Assembly (NCBI GenBank): GCA_030762935.1
Contig: CM060893.1
Coordinates: forward strand, 7,174,001-7,238,000
Length of the DNA: 64,000 nucleotides
Reading direction: 5' to 3'
Source: Hymenopus coronatus
Taxonomy: Eukaryota; Arthropoda; Insecta; Mantodea; Hymenopodidae
Shown: positions 44,753 to 55,692 of the stretch, piece after piece
Numbering within the stretch: the first letter of the stretch is position 1
Layout of the letters: the number at the start of each line of letters is the position of its first letter
Program-made: the position numbers and the translations under genes
Notes under the pieces: generated by a model
Databases searched by the model: none
What the model was told of the DNA's origin: nothing
Seen by the model: only the letters and a program-made list of their open reading frames with translations

Positions 44753-46376
44753 TCTTATGTGAACCATTCACATGACTTTCTCTAGCTGTTCCACAAACAA
44801 ACTTTTCTTACAAAAGGTTATTCTTTTATCTACATCATGCTAATGAAGATTAATATTAGCTGAAATGGTCTTATTTTTTGCTCCTTAGTAACTAGAAGGG
44901 AAGTAAGGAATACGCTAGGCTAAACGTATAGTCAAATCTTTTAAAAACCGGTCGCTATGTGAAACAATTGAAATTTGACTCTCCTTGCATGCCCAGGAGT
45001 AAAACAAATGAGTGACGAAAATAACGATTTCTCATTTCTGAAATGTTAAAAGCAGTTTAAAATTGAAAACAATCTGATGTAAACCATTCACATGACCTTC
45101 GCTATATCTCTGCAACATTTTTTTTTTAAGAAGTTTATGCTTTCATTTACTTAATGCTAAGTTAGAAAAAATTGCTTCCCTGTAAGTAGAAGTGACATAA
45201 GGGAGTAACATAGGTTAAAGTGATGGTAAAAAGCTGGTTGCTATGTGACTGAAGTTCCTTTGTTTGTATGGACCGCAATTGTTAAATTCCTGTATGAGAA
45301 AATTATGTTTTAATGCTGAAACCAAAAATAAGGGGTATCTCAAAAACGATCCGCTCCACGAAAAAAATATATATACAATATAAATTGTGTGTTTTAATGA
45401 GCTCTATATGTTTTGTGTGGTAAGTTTTTGTCTCTCTCTTACGGTTTACTATTTATGCAAAATTCAGCAAAATTCATCCAGAATAAAGTAGTCTTCAGAG
45501 GCTATTCCCAGAAAATTCAAGATATACATTTTATTTGTCAGGTAAATATCTTTAATATATGATATTTTAATCAAAATCGTTAGAGCCATTTTTAAGAAAT
45601 CAAAATTTTCGAAAATATTTCCAAGTGAAGGTTAGTTGGGGTTGGGGGAATTTTCTTGAAAATCTTCGTATCGCATCCTTGGAAGATATGGAACTTAAAT
45701 ACCAAGTTTGGTATTGAACGGTCTTTTCGTTTTTGAGCTATACTGCCCACAGACACACACACACACACGGACATTTTTCTAAAAATGCTTTTTTTTATTC
45801 AGGTGGTCTCAAAACATTTATTTTCGGTGAAATATCGGTATTGAATTTTTGGGTACAATGCAATACCTTCTCTATACACTATGTACATAGAAGTAGAAAC
45901 GTAGTACGTGTAGAAAAGTAAAAAAAAAAACAGAACTTGTAAACGGCTGACTCTACAAAAAAAAAAGAGGTGTATGTGGCAAAAATTGTGTGTTTCAACC
46001 AGATGTACATTTTTTTTGTCTAGTAAGTTTTTGTATATTTCTTAGGGTTTCCTAGTTATACAAAAGTCATTCAGAATGAACAGATTTTCAGAGGCTATTA
46101 CCAAAAATGTAGGATATATTTTATTTGTCATCTAAATTTCTTTAATATACATTATTTTAACCAAAACTCTTATAGCAATTTTTTAAAAAATCAAAATGAT
46201 CGAAAACTATTACAAGTAAAGTGTAGTTTGGGAAGTTTTCTAAAAATGCTTCTTTTTAGATGGAGTGGATCTCAAAATATATATTTCCGGTGAAATCTCG
46301 GTATTGAATTTTGGGTGGAACACAATACTTTCTCTATCCACTATGTACATTATACATACGCACTAGAAAAAGTAGT
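44753..46376 (+). repeat. HINE-like repeat, diverged subfamily, split by a nested copy
   Basis: 5' part 44753-45071 (TCTTATGTGAACCATTCACA, then the TAGCTGTTCC variant) and 3' part 45930-46376 (TGTAAACGGCTGACTCTAC to a decayed hairpin ACTATGTACATTATACATAC). Copy 45073-45919 lies between. Confidence 0.75.
45073..45919 (+). repeat. HINE-like repeat, subfamily A, nested full length
   Basis: Starts TCTGATGTAAACCATTCACA. The hairpin region has an insertion (GTAGAAACGTAGTACGTGTA) and the end reads GAAAAGT. Confidence 0.85.
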
Positions 46377-46438
46377 CACGTATGGAGCTGAAACATGCAA
46401 TCAAATAAGATAAGAAATATCATCATAAGCGATAAAAC

Positions 46439-47049
46439 TCTAATGTGTTCCATTCACAAAATTCTTTACCTGGTCTGTTCTACTCCTCGAAAAAAATGTA
46501 TATAACATAAATTGTGTATTTTAACGTGATCTATATTTTTTGTGTGGTAAGGTTTTGTCCATCTCTTACGGCTTAGCAGTTATACAAAATTCCGTAAAAG
46601 GAATCCAGAATAAAGTGGTCTTGAAAGGCTATTTCCAGAAAATTCTAGATGTACATTTTATTTGTCAGGTAAATATCTTTAATATACGATATTTTAATCA
46701 AAGTGATTAAAAGCCATTTTTGAGAAAATCAAAATCTTTGAAAAAAGTTCCATGTAAAGGGTAGTGTGGGGTGGGGGTTTTTTCTTGAAAAATCTTCTTG
46801 TCGCACCCTTGAAAGATACCAAACTTAAATACCAGTTTGATTTTAATGGACTTTTTGTTTTTGAGCTACGCTACTCACAGACAGACAGGTAGACAGACAG
46901 ACATTTTCTAGAAATGCTTTTTTTTTTTTTTTTTTTGGATTCAGGGAATCTAAAAACGATGTATTTCCGGTGAAATCTCGGTATCGAATTTTTGGGTGTA
47001 ATACAATACCTTCTCTATACACTATGTACATAGTACGTGTAGAGAAAGT
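46439..47049 (+). repeat. HINE-like repeat, internally deleted
   Basis: Starts TCTAATGTGTTCCATTCACA, jumps at GTTCTACTCCTCGAAAAAA to the 3' two-thirds, and ends GTACGTGTAGAGAAAGT. Confidence 0.85.
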
Positions 47050-47059
47050 AAAAATTAGA

Positions 47060-47212
47060 AATGTTCTATTCTCTATTGTACTTCATGCTACTCAAGGTAA
47101 ATATCAGCAGAATTGTTTTAATACTTGCTTTCTAATACGTAGAAGGTAAATAAGGAAATCCATTAGCGTAAAGTGATAGTCAAATATTTTAATAGCTTGC
47201 CGCTTGTGACCA
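47060..47212 (+). repeat. HINE-like 5' fragment, degenerate
   Basis: TACTTCATGCTACTCAAGGT, ATATCAGCAGAATTG, AAAGTGATAGTCAAATATTT. Confidence 0.6.
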
Positions 47213-47438
47213 ACTGAGTTGGAACGAACACGTCAAAAGAATTAATGAAGTTCAGCTGTCGAGAAAGGCGTTGGAATGGAATCCAGCTGGAAGAACTGGA
47301 AGAACATGACCTAGAAACTCATGCATGGAAGAAATAAATCACCAAATGGTAGAAATTTTAATCTCTATAAATTAATCGTTTTGCCTTAAAAATATATTTT
47401 TTGAAAAATTACTTTTGGTGTTAGGAAAATTCTTTTTT
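47213..47438. other. Spacer, nothing recognised
   Basis: Single-copy, AT-rich. Confidence 0.4.
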
Positions 47439-47730
47439 ACTGTCTCTGGCCTCGTACGTGCAATGCACATAGTGATTGGGAAGTATTGTATTCCACCCAA
47501 AAATTCAATGTTGATTTTTCACCGGAAATACATGTTTTAGGACCCCCTAAATCCAAAAGCAAACATTTTCAGAAATAGGTCCGTGTGTGTGTCTGTCTAT
47601 CTGTGAACAGCATAGCTCAAAAAACTTGGTATTTAGGTTTGGTCTCTTGATGCGACACGAAGGTTTTTTTATTAAAATCTCTCATATTAAAACCATTTCT
47701 ATTAAAAATAATATGTATATCTTGAATTGT
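47439..47730 (-). repeat. HINE-like repeat, subfamily B, 3' part
   Basis: Starts ACTGTCTCTGGCCTCGTACG with a B-type hairpin. Internally shortened; stops at CTTGAATTGT where the next copy starts. Confidence 0.8.
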
Positions 47731-47731
47731 T

Positions 47732-48486
47732 ACTTCTTCTATACGAACTATGTGCATAGTATATAGAGAAGATTTTTAAAAAAATGTCCGCGCGTGTGTG
47801 TGGGGGGGGGCAGTATAGCGCAAAAAGAAAGGACCGTTAAAGATCAAACTTGGTATATAAGTTTGGTATCTTCCAAGGATGCGACACGTAGATTTTCAAC
47901 AAAATCCCCCCGCCCCAAACTACCCTTTTTATGGAAAAAATTTTGATTTTCTTAAAAGTGGCTCTAACGATTTTGATTAAAATATCGTAATTAAAGATAT
48001 TTACCTGACAAATAAAATGTATATCTTGAATTTTCTGGGAATAGTCTCTGAAGACTACTTTATTCTGGATGAACTTGACGGAATTTTGGATAACTGCTAA
48101 CCGTAAGAGATGGACAAAAACTTACAACACAAAAAATGTAGAGTACGTTAAAACATACAATTTATGTTATAGACATGTTGTTCATAGAGTTGATCCTTTT
48201 TGAGATATTCCTTGTTTTTGTTTTCAGCCTTGAAAAACATACTTCTTTATACAGGAATTTGTTAACTCCTGTCCATACAAACAAACAAAGGAACTTCAGT
48301 CACATAGCAACCAGCTTTAGACTATCACTTTAACCTATGGTACTCCCTTATTTCGCTTCTACTTACAAGGAAGCAAATAATAAGATTATTTCTGCTAATT
48401 TTTCTCGATTAACATGAAGTAAATAGAAGAATAAGCTTTTTAACAATAATTTGTTTCAGAGATGTAGAGAAAGTCATGTGAATGGA
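47732..48486 (-). repeat. HINE-like repeat, subfamily A, small 3' deletion
   Basis: Starts ACTTCTTCTATACGAACTAT. The stretch between the hairpin and GTCCGCGCGTGTG is missing. Ends GAACACATCAG. Confidence 0.85.
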
Positions 48487-49663
48487 ACACATCAGCTTCT
48501 TTTTGTAAAAGCTTTATTTACACAGAACCTTATTTACAAACTTACGCTACCTTACACTATTTTCAACGTAATGGCCTTGCTATCACGTCGTACCGGTTTT
48601 ACAACGCAGATGTTACCTTTCACCGCTAAAGATCTGAACCAAGATGTCACTGTCATTCTGAGGTCTTCATCGGCTGAGAAATCTTTCCCACCCAAAAAGT
48701 CATGTAGGGTATCCAAAGTGGTTTCTCTTAATTCTTGTATTAACATTTGCTTTTAATTCCTCCGATTGATGAATTTCCATTCCGGCACACACTGTTATGT
48801 TCTTCCTTGGTTACTTGTAAATTATGCGCCATTTCCTCACTGAAGACTCGTTCATTGGATTATCAGTATATAATTGCGTTATTTTCCTATAAAATTCAAT
48901 TGACCGAACATTTTGTGCATTCAAAACAAACGAATAAGTTCTTTGGCGGTGGAAAAGTATAACATCGACATTGAAAAACTGTGCGTGCGTGCGTGTCCGT
49001 AGGCTCGTGGTGAGCCTAGGTGTTGTTGCTGTGTACCTACCCTGGTAAGGGTTTAACCACAGGCATGAGGTGATGGTTAAGGTTTTGTTTGAGGTTTCGA
49101 GTGTTGGTGTTACGGAGGTAGCGCTGGTAGGCTCCTCGTGCGGTTGCATTTACAGGAGCAGCATCCTTTCCTCTGCTCCGCTGGTGTTTATTTTTAGTTA
49201 ATTATGGTGGTGAAATGTTTATAGAGGGGGGAGTGCTTTGTTCAGCTATTACACTGTTGACTGGTTTAAAGCCGTTATTACCGGGGGTGCCCACAAGCCA
49301 TGCGGGGAACCCGGAACCGCCTCTTTCGGCGTTCAGAGGGTAAGTACTCCCCGAGAGATCTGACAATTGCGTTCTCATGGTCGCACAATCTGGCGTAGAA
49401 TTTTTGAGCCCGGCGCCTAATAACATCTTCCACATATGGGAGGGCCGAAGCTTCATGTAGTAGCCTCAAAGGGAAACGTCGCCATACAGACGTCCTCTAT
49501 TGAAAAACTGGTACCACGTGACAGTAGATGTCTTGACAAATTGGAGATTAGGTTGAGAAATAGAGTAAGGTAGTGTAACTTTGTAAATAAAGCTTTGTGT
49601 TGATAACTTTCGTTATTATTTAGTAATGCCAAATCGTCTGTCACTTTCTAGATGATCCTCGTA
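48487..49663 (-). pseudogene. Palindromic mariner relic, split by a LINE fragment
   Basis: The minus strand has a C-terminal remnant (FLGGKDFSADEDLRMTVTSW, then VKPVRRDSKA; 48552-48746). This is followed by an N-terminal HTH remnant (VRSIEFYRKITQLYTDNPMN, ESSVRKW; about 48811-48945). The catalytic middle is absent. After the LINE insert, 49510-49663 carries a second C-terminal tail in the opposite orientation (plus strand: LVPRDSRCLDKL), a 3' UTR with AATAAA and a terminal CGTA. The outer parts (48500-48600 complement versus 49510-49600) are homologous inverted copies of the transposon's 3' end. Inactive. Confidence 0.7.
48981..49498 (-). mobile_element. 5'-truncated LINE with 11-bp target duplication
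   Basis: Flanked by ATTGAAAAACT at 48970-48980 and 49499-49509. The minus frame reads RLLHEASALPYVEDVIRRRA, then QKFYARLCDHENAIVRSLGE and YLPSERRKRR, the C-terminal tail of a LINE polyprotein. The 3' end (left) has a short (CACG)n-type tail. It is related to 40830-41175. It lies inside the palindromic mariner relic. Confidence 0.75.
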
Positions 49664-50015
49664 GAATGTGACACTCATGAATCATAATAATAGTTAAAAG
49701 AACGCAAACTGATTTCACATTTCAGATAGATAATGCTGCCACCAAGTGGGAGAAGTTCATACCATTAACCACGCCGCTCTGAAGCAAACAACGGACGGAC
49801 AATATAAAAGATTGATTAATGTCATGTGGAAGAATATTTCTCCATTAATTACAACCTACATGCAATTTTAATTCTAAAGGAATCGGAATTGGTCTAATTG
49901 TGGGGAAGGACAACATTAAGAAGAGAATTTCTTTAAATTTTCTAACGACTGTAATACGTTCACTTTTGTGCTAATTAGTACAATAATACTAATTAGTTCA
50001 TCAGCTTTCACTTAT
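49664..50015. other. Unassigned stretch
   Basis: No open frame or repeat recognised. Confidence 0.4.
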
Positions 50016-50196
50016 TGCTTTCTCAATAATATACATCTACAATATACCTAGTAGCTAGAAAACTAATTGCATTCTACCCAAAAACTCGATACCCATAATT
50101 TTAGATCCCCTGAATTAAAAAACAGCATTTAAAAAAGATTGTGAGCGTGTGAATAGCATAGTTTAAAAACAAACACCCGGTCAAATACCAATTTGA

Positions 50197-50933
50197 TACG
50201 AGGTACGTCCAGAAAGTAAGTTCCGTTTGGTAATAAAATTAAATTGTGTACAGATACAGAATAATTATTTATTGCACAAAATTCTACAACTCTTAAAACT
50301 ACTTTTCCACATAACTGCCGAAATTTTGCAGGCATTTGTCATAGCGTGGCACAAGTTTTTGTATACCTTCTTCATAGAAGTTTGCCGCCTGTACCCAACG
50401 TGAGCATAGTTTAAGAAATTTCAGTTTTTCGGTAACAATTTCATGAATTAGTGATGGTGAGCTTTGGGGAAATTCCATAGCGAGAGCACTAATTGTAAAC
50501 TTGCAGCTTTCCTGGATCTTGTCATCAATCGCGTGAACCAGTTCTTCTGTAACCAAAGATGGACGCCCACTTCGTTCATCGTGCACTTCACTACGTCCTT
50601 CATTGAACTGTCGGACCCATCTTCTCACCATTGAATCACTCATCGCATTTTGTCCGTAAACTTCGCAAACTTGCCGATAAATTTCAATTGGTTTCACTTT
50701 CCTAGCATTCAGAAAACGAATCACAGATCTGATTTCACAAGCGGCGGGATTTTCAATCAACACCGACATTGTAAACAAGCACAACAAAGCGTATGTGGCT
50801 GACAGCGATCTCAAAATGGCGCACGTTTCTTCTCCTTGATACAGAGCGTCTACCGCGCATGTGCGGAACTGCGATCGCAGCGCTGCAGCGGAGATAAATT
50901 GAAACGGAACTTACTTTCTGGATGTACCTCGTA
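50197..50933 (-). mobile_element. Internally deleted mariner, 737 bp, with an intact short ORF
   Basis: Terminal inverted repeats TACGAGGTACGTCCAGAAAG (left) and the complement of CTTTCTGGATGTACCTCGTA (right). The outer TAs are the target duplication. Same derivative as 11111-11773 but without the extra 74-bp deletion. Confidence 0.9.
50299..50769 (-). CDS. Truncated mariner transposase: HTH domain fused to C-terminal tail
   Basis: 156 residues from MSVLIENPAACEIRS; an in-frame upstream Met would add 15. Residues about 10-65 form the first HTH (IRFLNARKVKPIEIYRQVC, MSDSMVRRWVRQFNEG). After a GRPSLVT linker, residues about 72-125 form the second HTH (AIDDKIQESCKFTISALAME, SLIHEIVTEKLKF). At LCSRWVQ the frame jumps to the last residues of a full transposase (ANFYEEGIQKLVPRYDKCLQ, ending SYVEK). 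The catalytic core with all three Asp is missing, yet no stop interrupts the frame. Full mariner transposases are about 345 residues. It could bind the transposon ends without cutting. Whether it is expressed is unknown. Confidence 0.8.
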   Translation of the reverse strand: MSVLIENPAACEIRSVIRFLNARKVKPIEIYRQVCEVYGQNAMSDSMVRRWVRQFNEGRSEVHDERSGRPSLVTEELVHAIDDKIQESCKFTISALAMEFPQSSPSLIHEIVTEKLKFLKLCSRWVQAANFYEEGIQKLVPRYDKCLQNFGSYVEK

Positions 50934-51372
50934 TTTATATTTTGCATTTTTCAAAAGATCGACACAAAGAAAATCCATCCAGTCCAAAATACTATTTATA
51001 TGGAAAGTTTTAATACGTGTTGAGTTACGCAAAAATGGATTTATAAAGATTTTGATTAAAATACCAGGATACTTAAATGTTTTCATCACAAATAAAATGC
51101 ATATGTTGAATTTTCTGGGAATAGCTGTTATGCTATCTTCAGTCTGCATGAATTTTCCATGACTAGTAAACCATGAATTTACTACAAAAAATGTATATCT
51201 GGTTAAAACACGCAATTTATGTAGCCTTAATTAGCAAGACATTTCTTAATATCAGTTTCAATTTTAAAATACCTATATTTTTTCTAAAACAGGAAAGCGT
51301 CATTCGTTTTTTTTTTTTTTTTTTTTTTTTTACTCGTGGTCATATAAAGAAAATCGAATTTCAACAAAAAAA

Positions 51373-52233
51373 TCTGATGTGTTCCATTCACATGACTTTC
51401 TCTACATCTCTGCAACCAATTACTGTTAAAAAGCTAATGCTTCTATTTACTTCATGCTAATCGGGAAAAATTAGTAGAAATAGTCTTATTACTTGCTTCC
51501 TTGCAAGTAGAAGCGAAATAACGGAGTGACATAGGTTAAAGTGATACTCAAAAGCTGGTTACCATGTGAGCGAGTTCCTTTGTTTATATGGACAGGAGCT
51601 GACAAATTCCTGTAGAGAAAAGTAAGTGTTTGTTTTTCACAGCTGAAACCAAAAATAAGGAATATATCAAAAAACGATCTACTGCACGAAAAAAAGTATA
51701 TAACATAAATTGTATGTTTTAATGTGCTCTATATTTTTTGTATCGTAAGTTTTTGCCTATCCCTTACGGTTTAACAGCTATACAAAATTCCGTAAAATTC
51801 ATCCAGAATAAATTAGTCTTCAGAGGCTATTCCCAGAAAATTCAAGATATACATTTTATTTGTCAGGTAAAAATCTTTAACATACGACATTTTAATCAAA
51901 ATCATTAGAGCCATCATTTTGAGAAAATCAAAATTTTCGAAAAAAAAAAACATGTAAAGGGTAGTTGTGGTGGAGGTATTTTCTTGAAAATCTTCGTGTC
52001 AAATCCTTGGAAGATACCAAACTTAAATACTAAGTTTGGTATTCAACGGTCTTTTCGTTTTGGAGCTATGCTGTCCATAGACACATAGACTCACAAACAC
52101 GGACCTTTTTCTGAAAATGCTTTTTTGGATTTAGGGGGGCCCAAAACATGTATTTCCGGTGAAATCTCGGTATCGAATTTTTGGGTACAATACAATACCT
52201 TCTCTATACGTACATAGTACGTATAGAGAAAAT
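51373..52233 (+). repeat. HINE-like repeat, subfamily A, full length
   Basis: Starts TCTGATGTGTTCCATTCACA. The hairpin loop is shortened (CTCTATACGTACATAGTACG) and the end reads GAGAAAAT. A T-run at 51309-51330 precedes it. Confidence 0.9.
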
Positions 52234-52258
52234 AAAAATGTATATGGTGTGTTACTTA

Positions 52259-52507
52259 TTGACGCTCTGTAACTATTGTGGTTCTCAGCGTCGCATTCAA
52301 AATTGGGGAGACCTCTCAGTCAGGATTGAGGTTCTTTTACGTGCCGTAAATATACGACACGGGACCAACGGCTTTACTTCCTGTCCGAAGAAGGGCATGG
52401 TAAGGAATTTTACGCCCGAAAAAAATCCATGGTCCTCCGCCGGGTTTGAACCCGCGACCTTGGGTATATGAACTCAGCATGGTAACCATTACACCACGGA
52501 GAGTGAC
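52259..52507 (-). repeat. SINE family 3, near full length
   Basis: The minus strand has head CCGTGGTGTAATGGTTACCA and B box GGGTTCAAACCCGG (complement of 52440-52453). The body is shared with 21821-22115. Confidence 0.85.
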
Positions 52508-52824
52508 AATCAAATTTCAAAATCAATTGCATAGCGAATATTGAATAGATATCCTGAAGCTGTCTTGAAGCACTTCGTTATTCTGCATTGTCTTCGTTAA
52601 AAGAACCGACAGGTTGTAACCAGCTGTCTGATTTAGGGTCAGATTCATAGTCAGCACTCAGTTCGAGTGGTCCTTCAGGGTTGCGTTTCAGTTCACATTT
52701 GCCACTTCAACATCGATCTGTGGTTATGCTTAATCAGCTGCCCACTACACAGTAAACAATAGACGATCAGGAATTTCCGGAACACAGCGAGCTGTTTGCT
52801 CCAATGCGTTCCACGTTGCAAAAA
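52508..52824. other. Unassigned stretch
   Basis: Single-copy, no open frame of note. Confidence 0.4.
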
Positions 52825-53941
52825 TCTGATGTGTTACACTCACATGACTTTCTCTAGCCATTCCACAAGCTTCTTGCATAAGATTATTCTTCTTTCTGCA
52901 CCTTGCTAATCGAGGTATTCAGCATAATGTTCTTATTACTTAGTTCCTTATAAGTAGGAAGAAAATAAGGGAATACACTAGGCAAAATCGATAGTCAAAT
53001 GCTTTAAAAGCTGTCGTTATGCGATTGTCATTACAAACCGCTTCTTTTCTTGGCCAGGAGTAAAACAACAGAAAAACGGACACTCCCGTCTGAGAAAAGT
53101 ATAAGTACTTCACAACTGAAACTAATAACAATGAATACCTCGAAAACGGTAGCTCCACGAAAAAAATGTATATGACGTAAGTTGTGTATTTTAACAAGGC
53201 CTACATTTTTTGTGTAGTAAGTTTTTGTCTACCTCTTACGGTTTACTAGTTATGCCAAATTAAGCAAAATTCATCTAGAATAAACAGGTCTTTAGAAGCT
53301 ATTCCCAGAAAATTCAAGATATACATTTTATTTGGTAGGTAAATATCTTTGATATACGATGTTTTAATCAAAATCGTTAGAGCCATTTTTAAGAAAATCA
53401 AAATTTTCGAAAAAAGTTCTATGTTTTTTTTTTTTTTTTTTTTTGGTAGTGTTTAACGCCCGCTTTAACTACTAATGGCACCGCAGGCGGTGACACTGAT
53501 GATACATGAATGATGATGGAGCACCGGTGGAATGCGATGGCGGGGGAAACCGGAGTACCCGGAGAAAACCCGCCCCAGCGCCGTTTTGTCCACCACAAAT
53601 CTCACATGCGGTCGCTTGGGATCGAACCCCGGCCGTCTAGGTGAGAGTCGAGTGGTCTAACCACTCGGCCACGGCACGGCCCCAAAGTTCTATGTAAAGG
53701 GTAGTTTGGGGTGGGGGATTTTTCTCAAAATCTTCGTGTCGCATCCCTGGAAGATACTGAACTTAAATATCAAGTTTGGTATTTTAGCTACTTTACGTTT
53801 TTGAGTTATCGTGTTCAAACATACACACACACGGACCTTTTTCTGGAAATGCTTTTTTTTTTTTTTTTTTTTTTATTCAGGGGGTCCTAAAACATGTATT
53901 TCCGGTGAAATCTCGACATCGATTTGTTGGGTGGAGAAAGT
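52825..53941 (+). repeat. HINE-like repeat, B-type 5' part, carrying a SINE, hairpin lost
   Basis: Starts TCTGATGTGTTACACTCACA. The end reads GATTTGTTGGGTGGAGAAAG plus T, so the hairpin's left arm is gone but the terminal motif remains. SINE family 1 interrupts it at 53424-53683. Confidence 0.85.
53424..53683 (-). repeat. SINE family 1, complete, with 11-bp target duplication
   Basis: The target AAAGTTCTATG is repeated at 53413-53423 and 53684-53694. The T-run (tail complement) is at 53424-53444; body complement GGGAAACCGGAGTACCCGG. B-box complement GGGATCGAACCCC (about 53618-53630) and A-box complement CCACTCGGCCACGGC (53661-53675). Confidence 0.9.
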
Positions 53942-53946
53942 AAAAA

Positions 53947-54146
53947 TCTGATGTTTTCCATTCACAGGACTTTCTCTACGTCTCTGCTACAAATTATTCT
54001 TAAAAAGCTTATACTTCTATTTACTGCATGCAAATCGAGAAAAAATTAACAGAAATAGTCTTATTACTTCTTCCTTCGGTATCGAATTTTTGGGTGCAAT
54101 GCAATACTTTCTCTATACACTATGTACATAATAGTGTAGAGAAAGT
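53947..54146 (+). repeat. HINE-like miniature copy, 200 bp, both ends intact
   Basis: Starts TCTGATGTTTTCCATTCACA, deletes everything between TATTACTTCTTCCT and CGGTATCGAATTTTTGGG, and ends AGTGTAGAGAAAGT. It begins 5 nt after the previous copy ends. Confidence 0.9.
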
Positions 54147-54150
54147 GAAG

Positions 54151-54495
54151 CTCTTTAGAGCCATTTTTGAGCAAATAAACATTTTGCAATATAAACAACA
54201 ATTTGATGGGAAAGGTTTTCTTAAAAGTCTTGTATCGTATTCTTAGGATATTTCATTTTTGAGTTCAGCTGCCTACAGAAACAAAGTTTTTTTTCAAAGT
54301 GCCTTTTATTGATTCAAGATAGTTCAAAACTTTTATTTCTGGTGAAATATTGGCATAGAATTTTTGGGTGCAATACAATGTATTCTCTACCTACTTGTAC
54401 ATTGTACATACGTTCTGGAGCAAGTGATACTCTTTTGAAAAGACATTTTGTTGTTGAATAGATAGAAAAATACATATGACTGGAAAATATCAGGT
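54151..54495 (+). repeat. HINE-related variant D
   Basis: 3'-type region (GGTGAAATATTGGCATAGAA) with a variant hairpin (ACTTGTACATTGTACATACG), then TTTGTTGTTGAATAGATAGA. It matches 55156-55365 in the same order. Confidence 0.65.
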
Positions 54496-54499
54496 ATCT

Positions 54500-55155
54500 A
54501 CTTTCTCTACACGTATTATGTACATAGTGTATGCAGAAAGTGTTGTGATGCACCGAAAAACTCGATACTGATATCACCGGAAATATACTTTTTGGGTCAC
54601 CCTGAATAAAAAAAAACATTTTGGAAAAAGGTCCGTGTCTGTGTTTATGTGCCTTTGAACACGATAACCCCAAAACGAAACTTCGGTAAAATACCAAACT
54701 TGGTATTTAAGTTTAGTATCTTCCAAGGATGCGACACGAAGATTTTCAAGAAAATCCCCCACCCCCAACTACTCTTCACATGGAAAAATTTTCGAAAATT
54801 TTGATTTTCTCAAAAATGGCTAATGATTTTGATTAAAATATCATATATTAAAGATATTTACCTGACAAATAAAATGTATATTTTGAATTTTCTGAGAATA
54901 GCCTCTGAAGACTACTTTATTCTAAGTGAATTTTACGGAATTTTGCATAACTGCTAAACCGTAAGAAATGGACAAAAACTTACTACACAAAAAATGTAGA
55001 GCACATTAAAACACACAATTTATGTTGTATACATTTTTTTCGTGGAGTTGATCGTTTTTGAGATATTCCTTGTTTTTGTTTTCAGGTTCGAAAAACTTTT
55101 AACAATCATTTGTTGCATAGATTTAGAGAAAGCCATGTGAAAGTAACACATAAGA
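54500..55155 (-). repeat. HINE-like repeat, internally deleted
   Basis: Starts ACTTTCTCTACACGTATTAT. The deletion falls between TTTTCAGGTTCGAAAAA and CTTTTAACAATCATTTG. Ends AGTAACACATAAGA. Confidence 0.85.
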
Positions 55156-55365
55156 TTTTTAAAGTGCTTTTTATTGATTCACGAGATCTCAAAACGTGTA
55201 TTTCTGGTGAAATATTGGCATAGAACTTTTAGGTGCAATTCAACATATTCTCTACCTATTTGTGCATTGTACATACGTTCTGGTGCAAGGAATACTCTTT
55301 TGTAAGGAAGATTTGTTGTTGAATAGATAGAAAAAGACACAGGAGTGGAACACATTAGATTTTTT
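55156..55365 (+). repeat. HINE-related variant D
   Basis: Second copy of the 54270-54495 arrangement (GGTGAAATATTGGCATAGAA, CATTGTACATACGTTCTGG, TTTGTTGTTGAATAGATAGA), ending GGAACACATTAGA. Confidence 0.65.
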
Positions 55366-55692
55366 TTTTCATTTAGTAGAGTATAAATAAGGCTTCAATT
55401 TCACGTTAGTGTCAGAGGTATACTTTATCGCTTTCATGTGTGCTTTCAATGCAATTGCTTTTCCAGCAGCCTTGCTATAAAACGGGAATCCTGTTGTAAA
55501 TGAAAGTAAACCCTTTACACAAGTTCTCTTTGAGAAGTGCAAGCCTCAAGTTGAATTGCAGTAGATTTGAATACAAAATGAATACTAAATTACAGTGAAA
55601 ACATTCTATTCTATATAGTTTCTAAACAAAACAAATAAAAATCTGCTATGGTTGAATATATCTGTCAATGAATAACTGCTCTACCTTATACT
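55366..55692. other. Unassigned stretch
   Basis: AT-rich, no gene seen. Confidence 0.4.

Larger units (their letters stand above)
50016..51340 (-). repeat. Old HINE-like repeat, split by a mariner
   Basis: 3' part 50016-50196 (hairpin region ATATACATCTACAATATACC, then ATTCTACCCAAAAACTCGAT) and 5' part 50934-51340 (GATCGACACAAAGAAAATCC to ACAGGAAAGCGTC). The mariner occupies a TA in TTTGATATTTATA. Confidence 0.7.
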
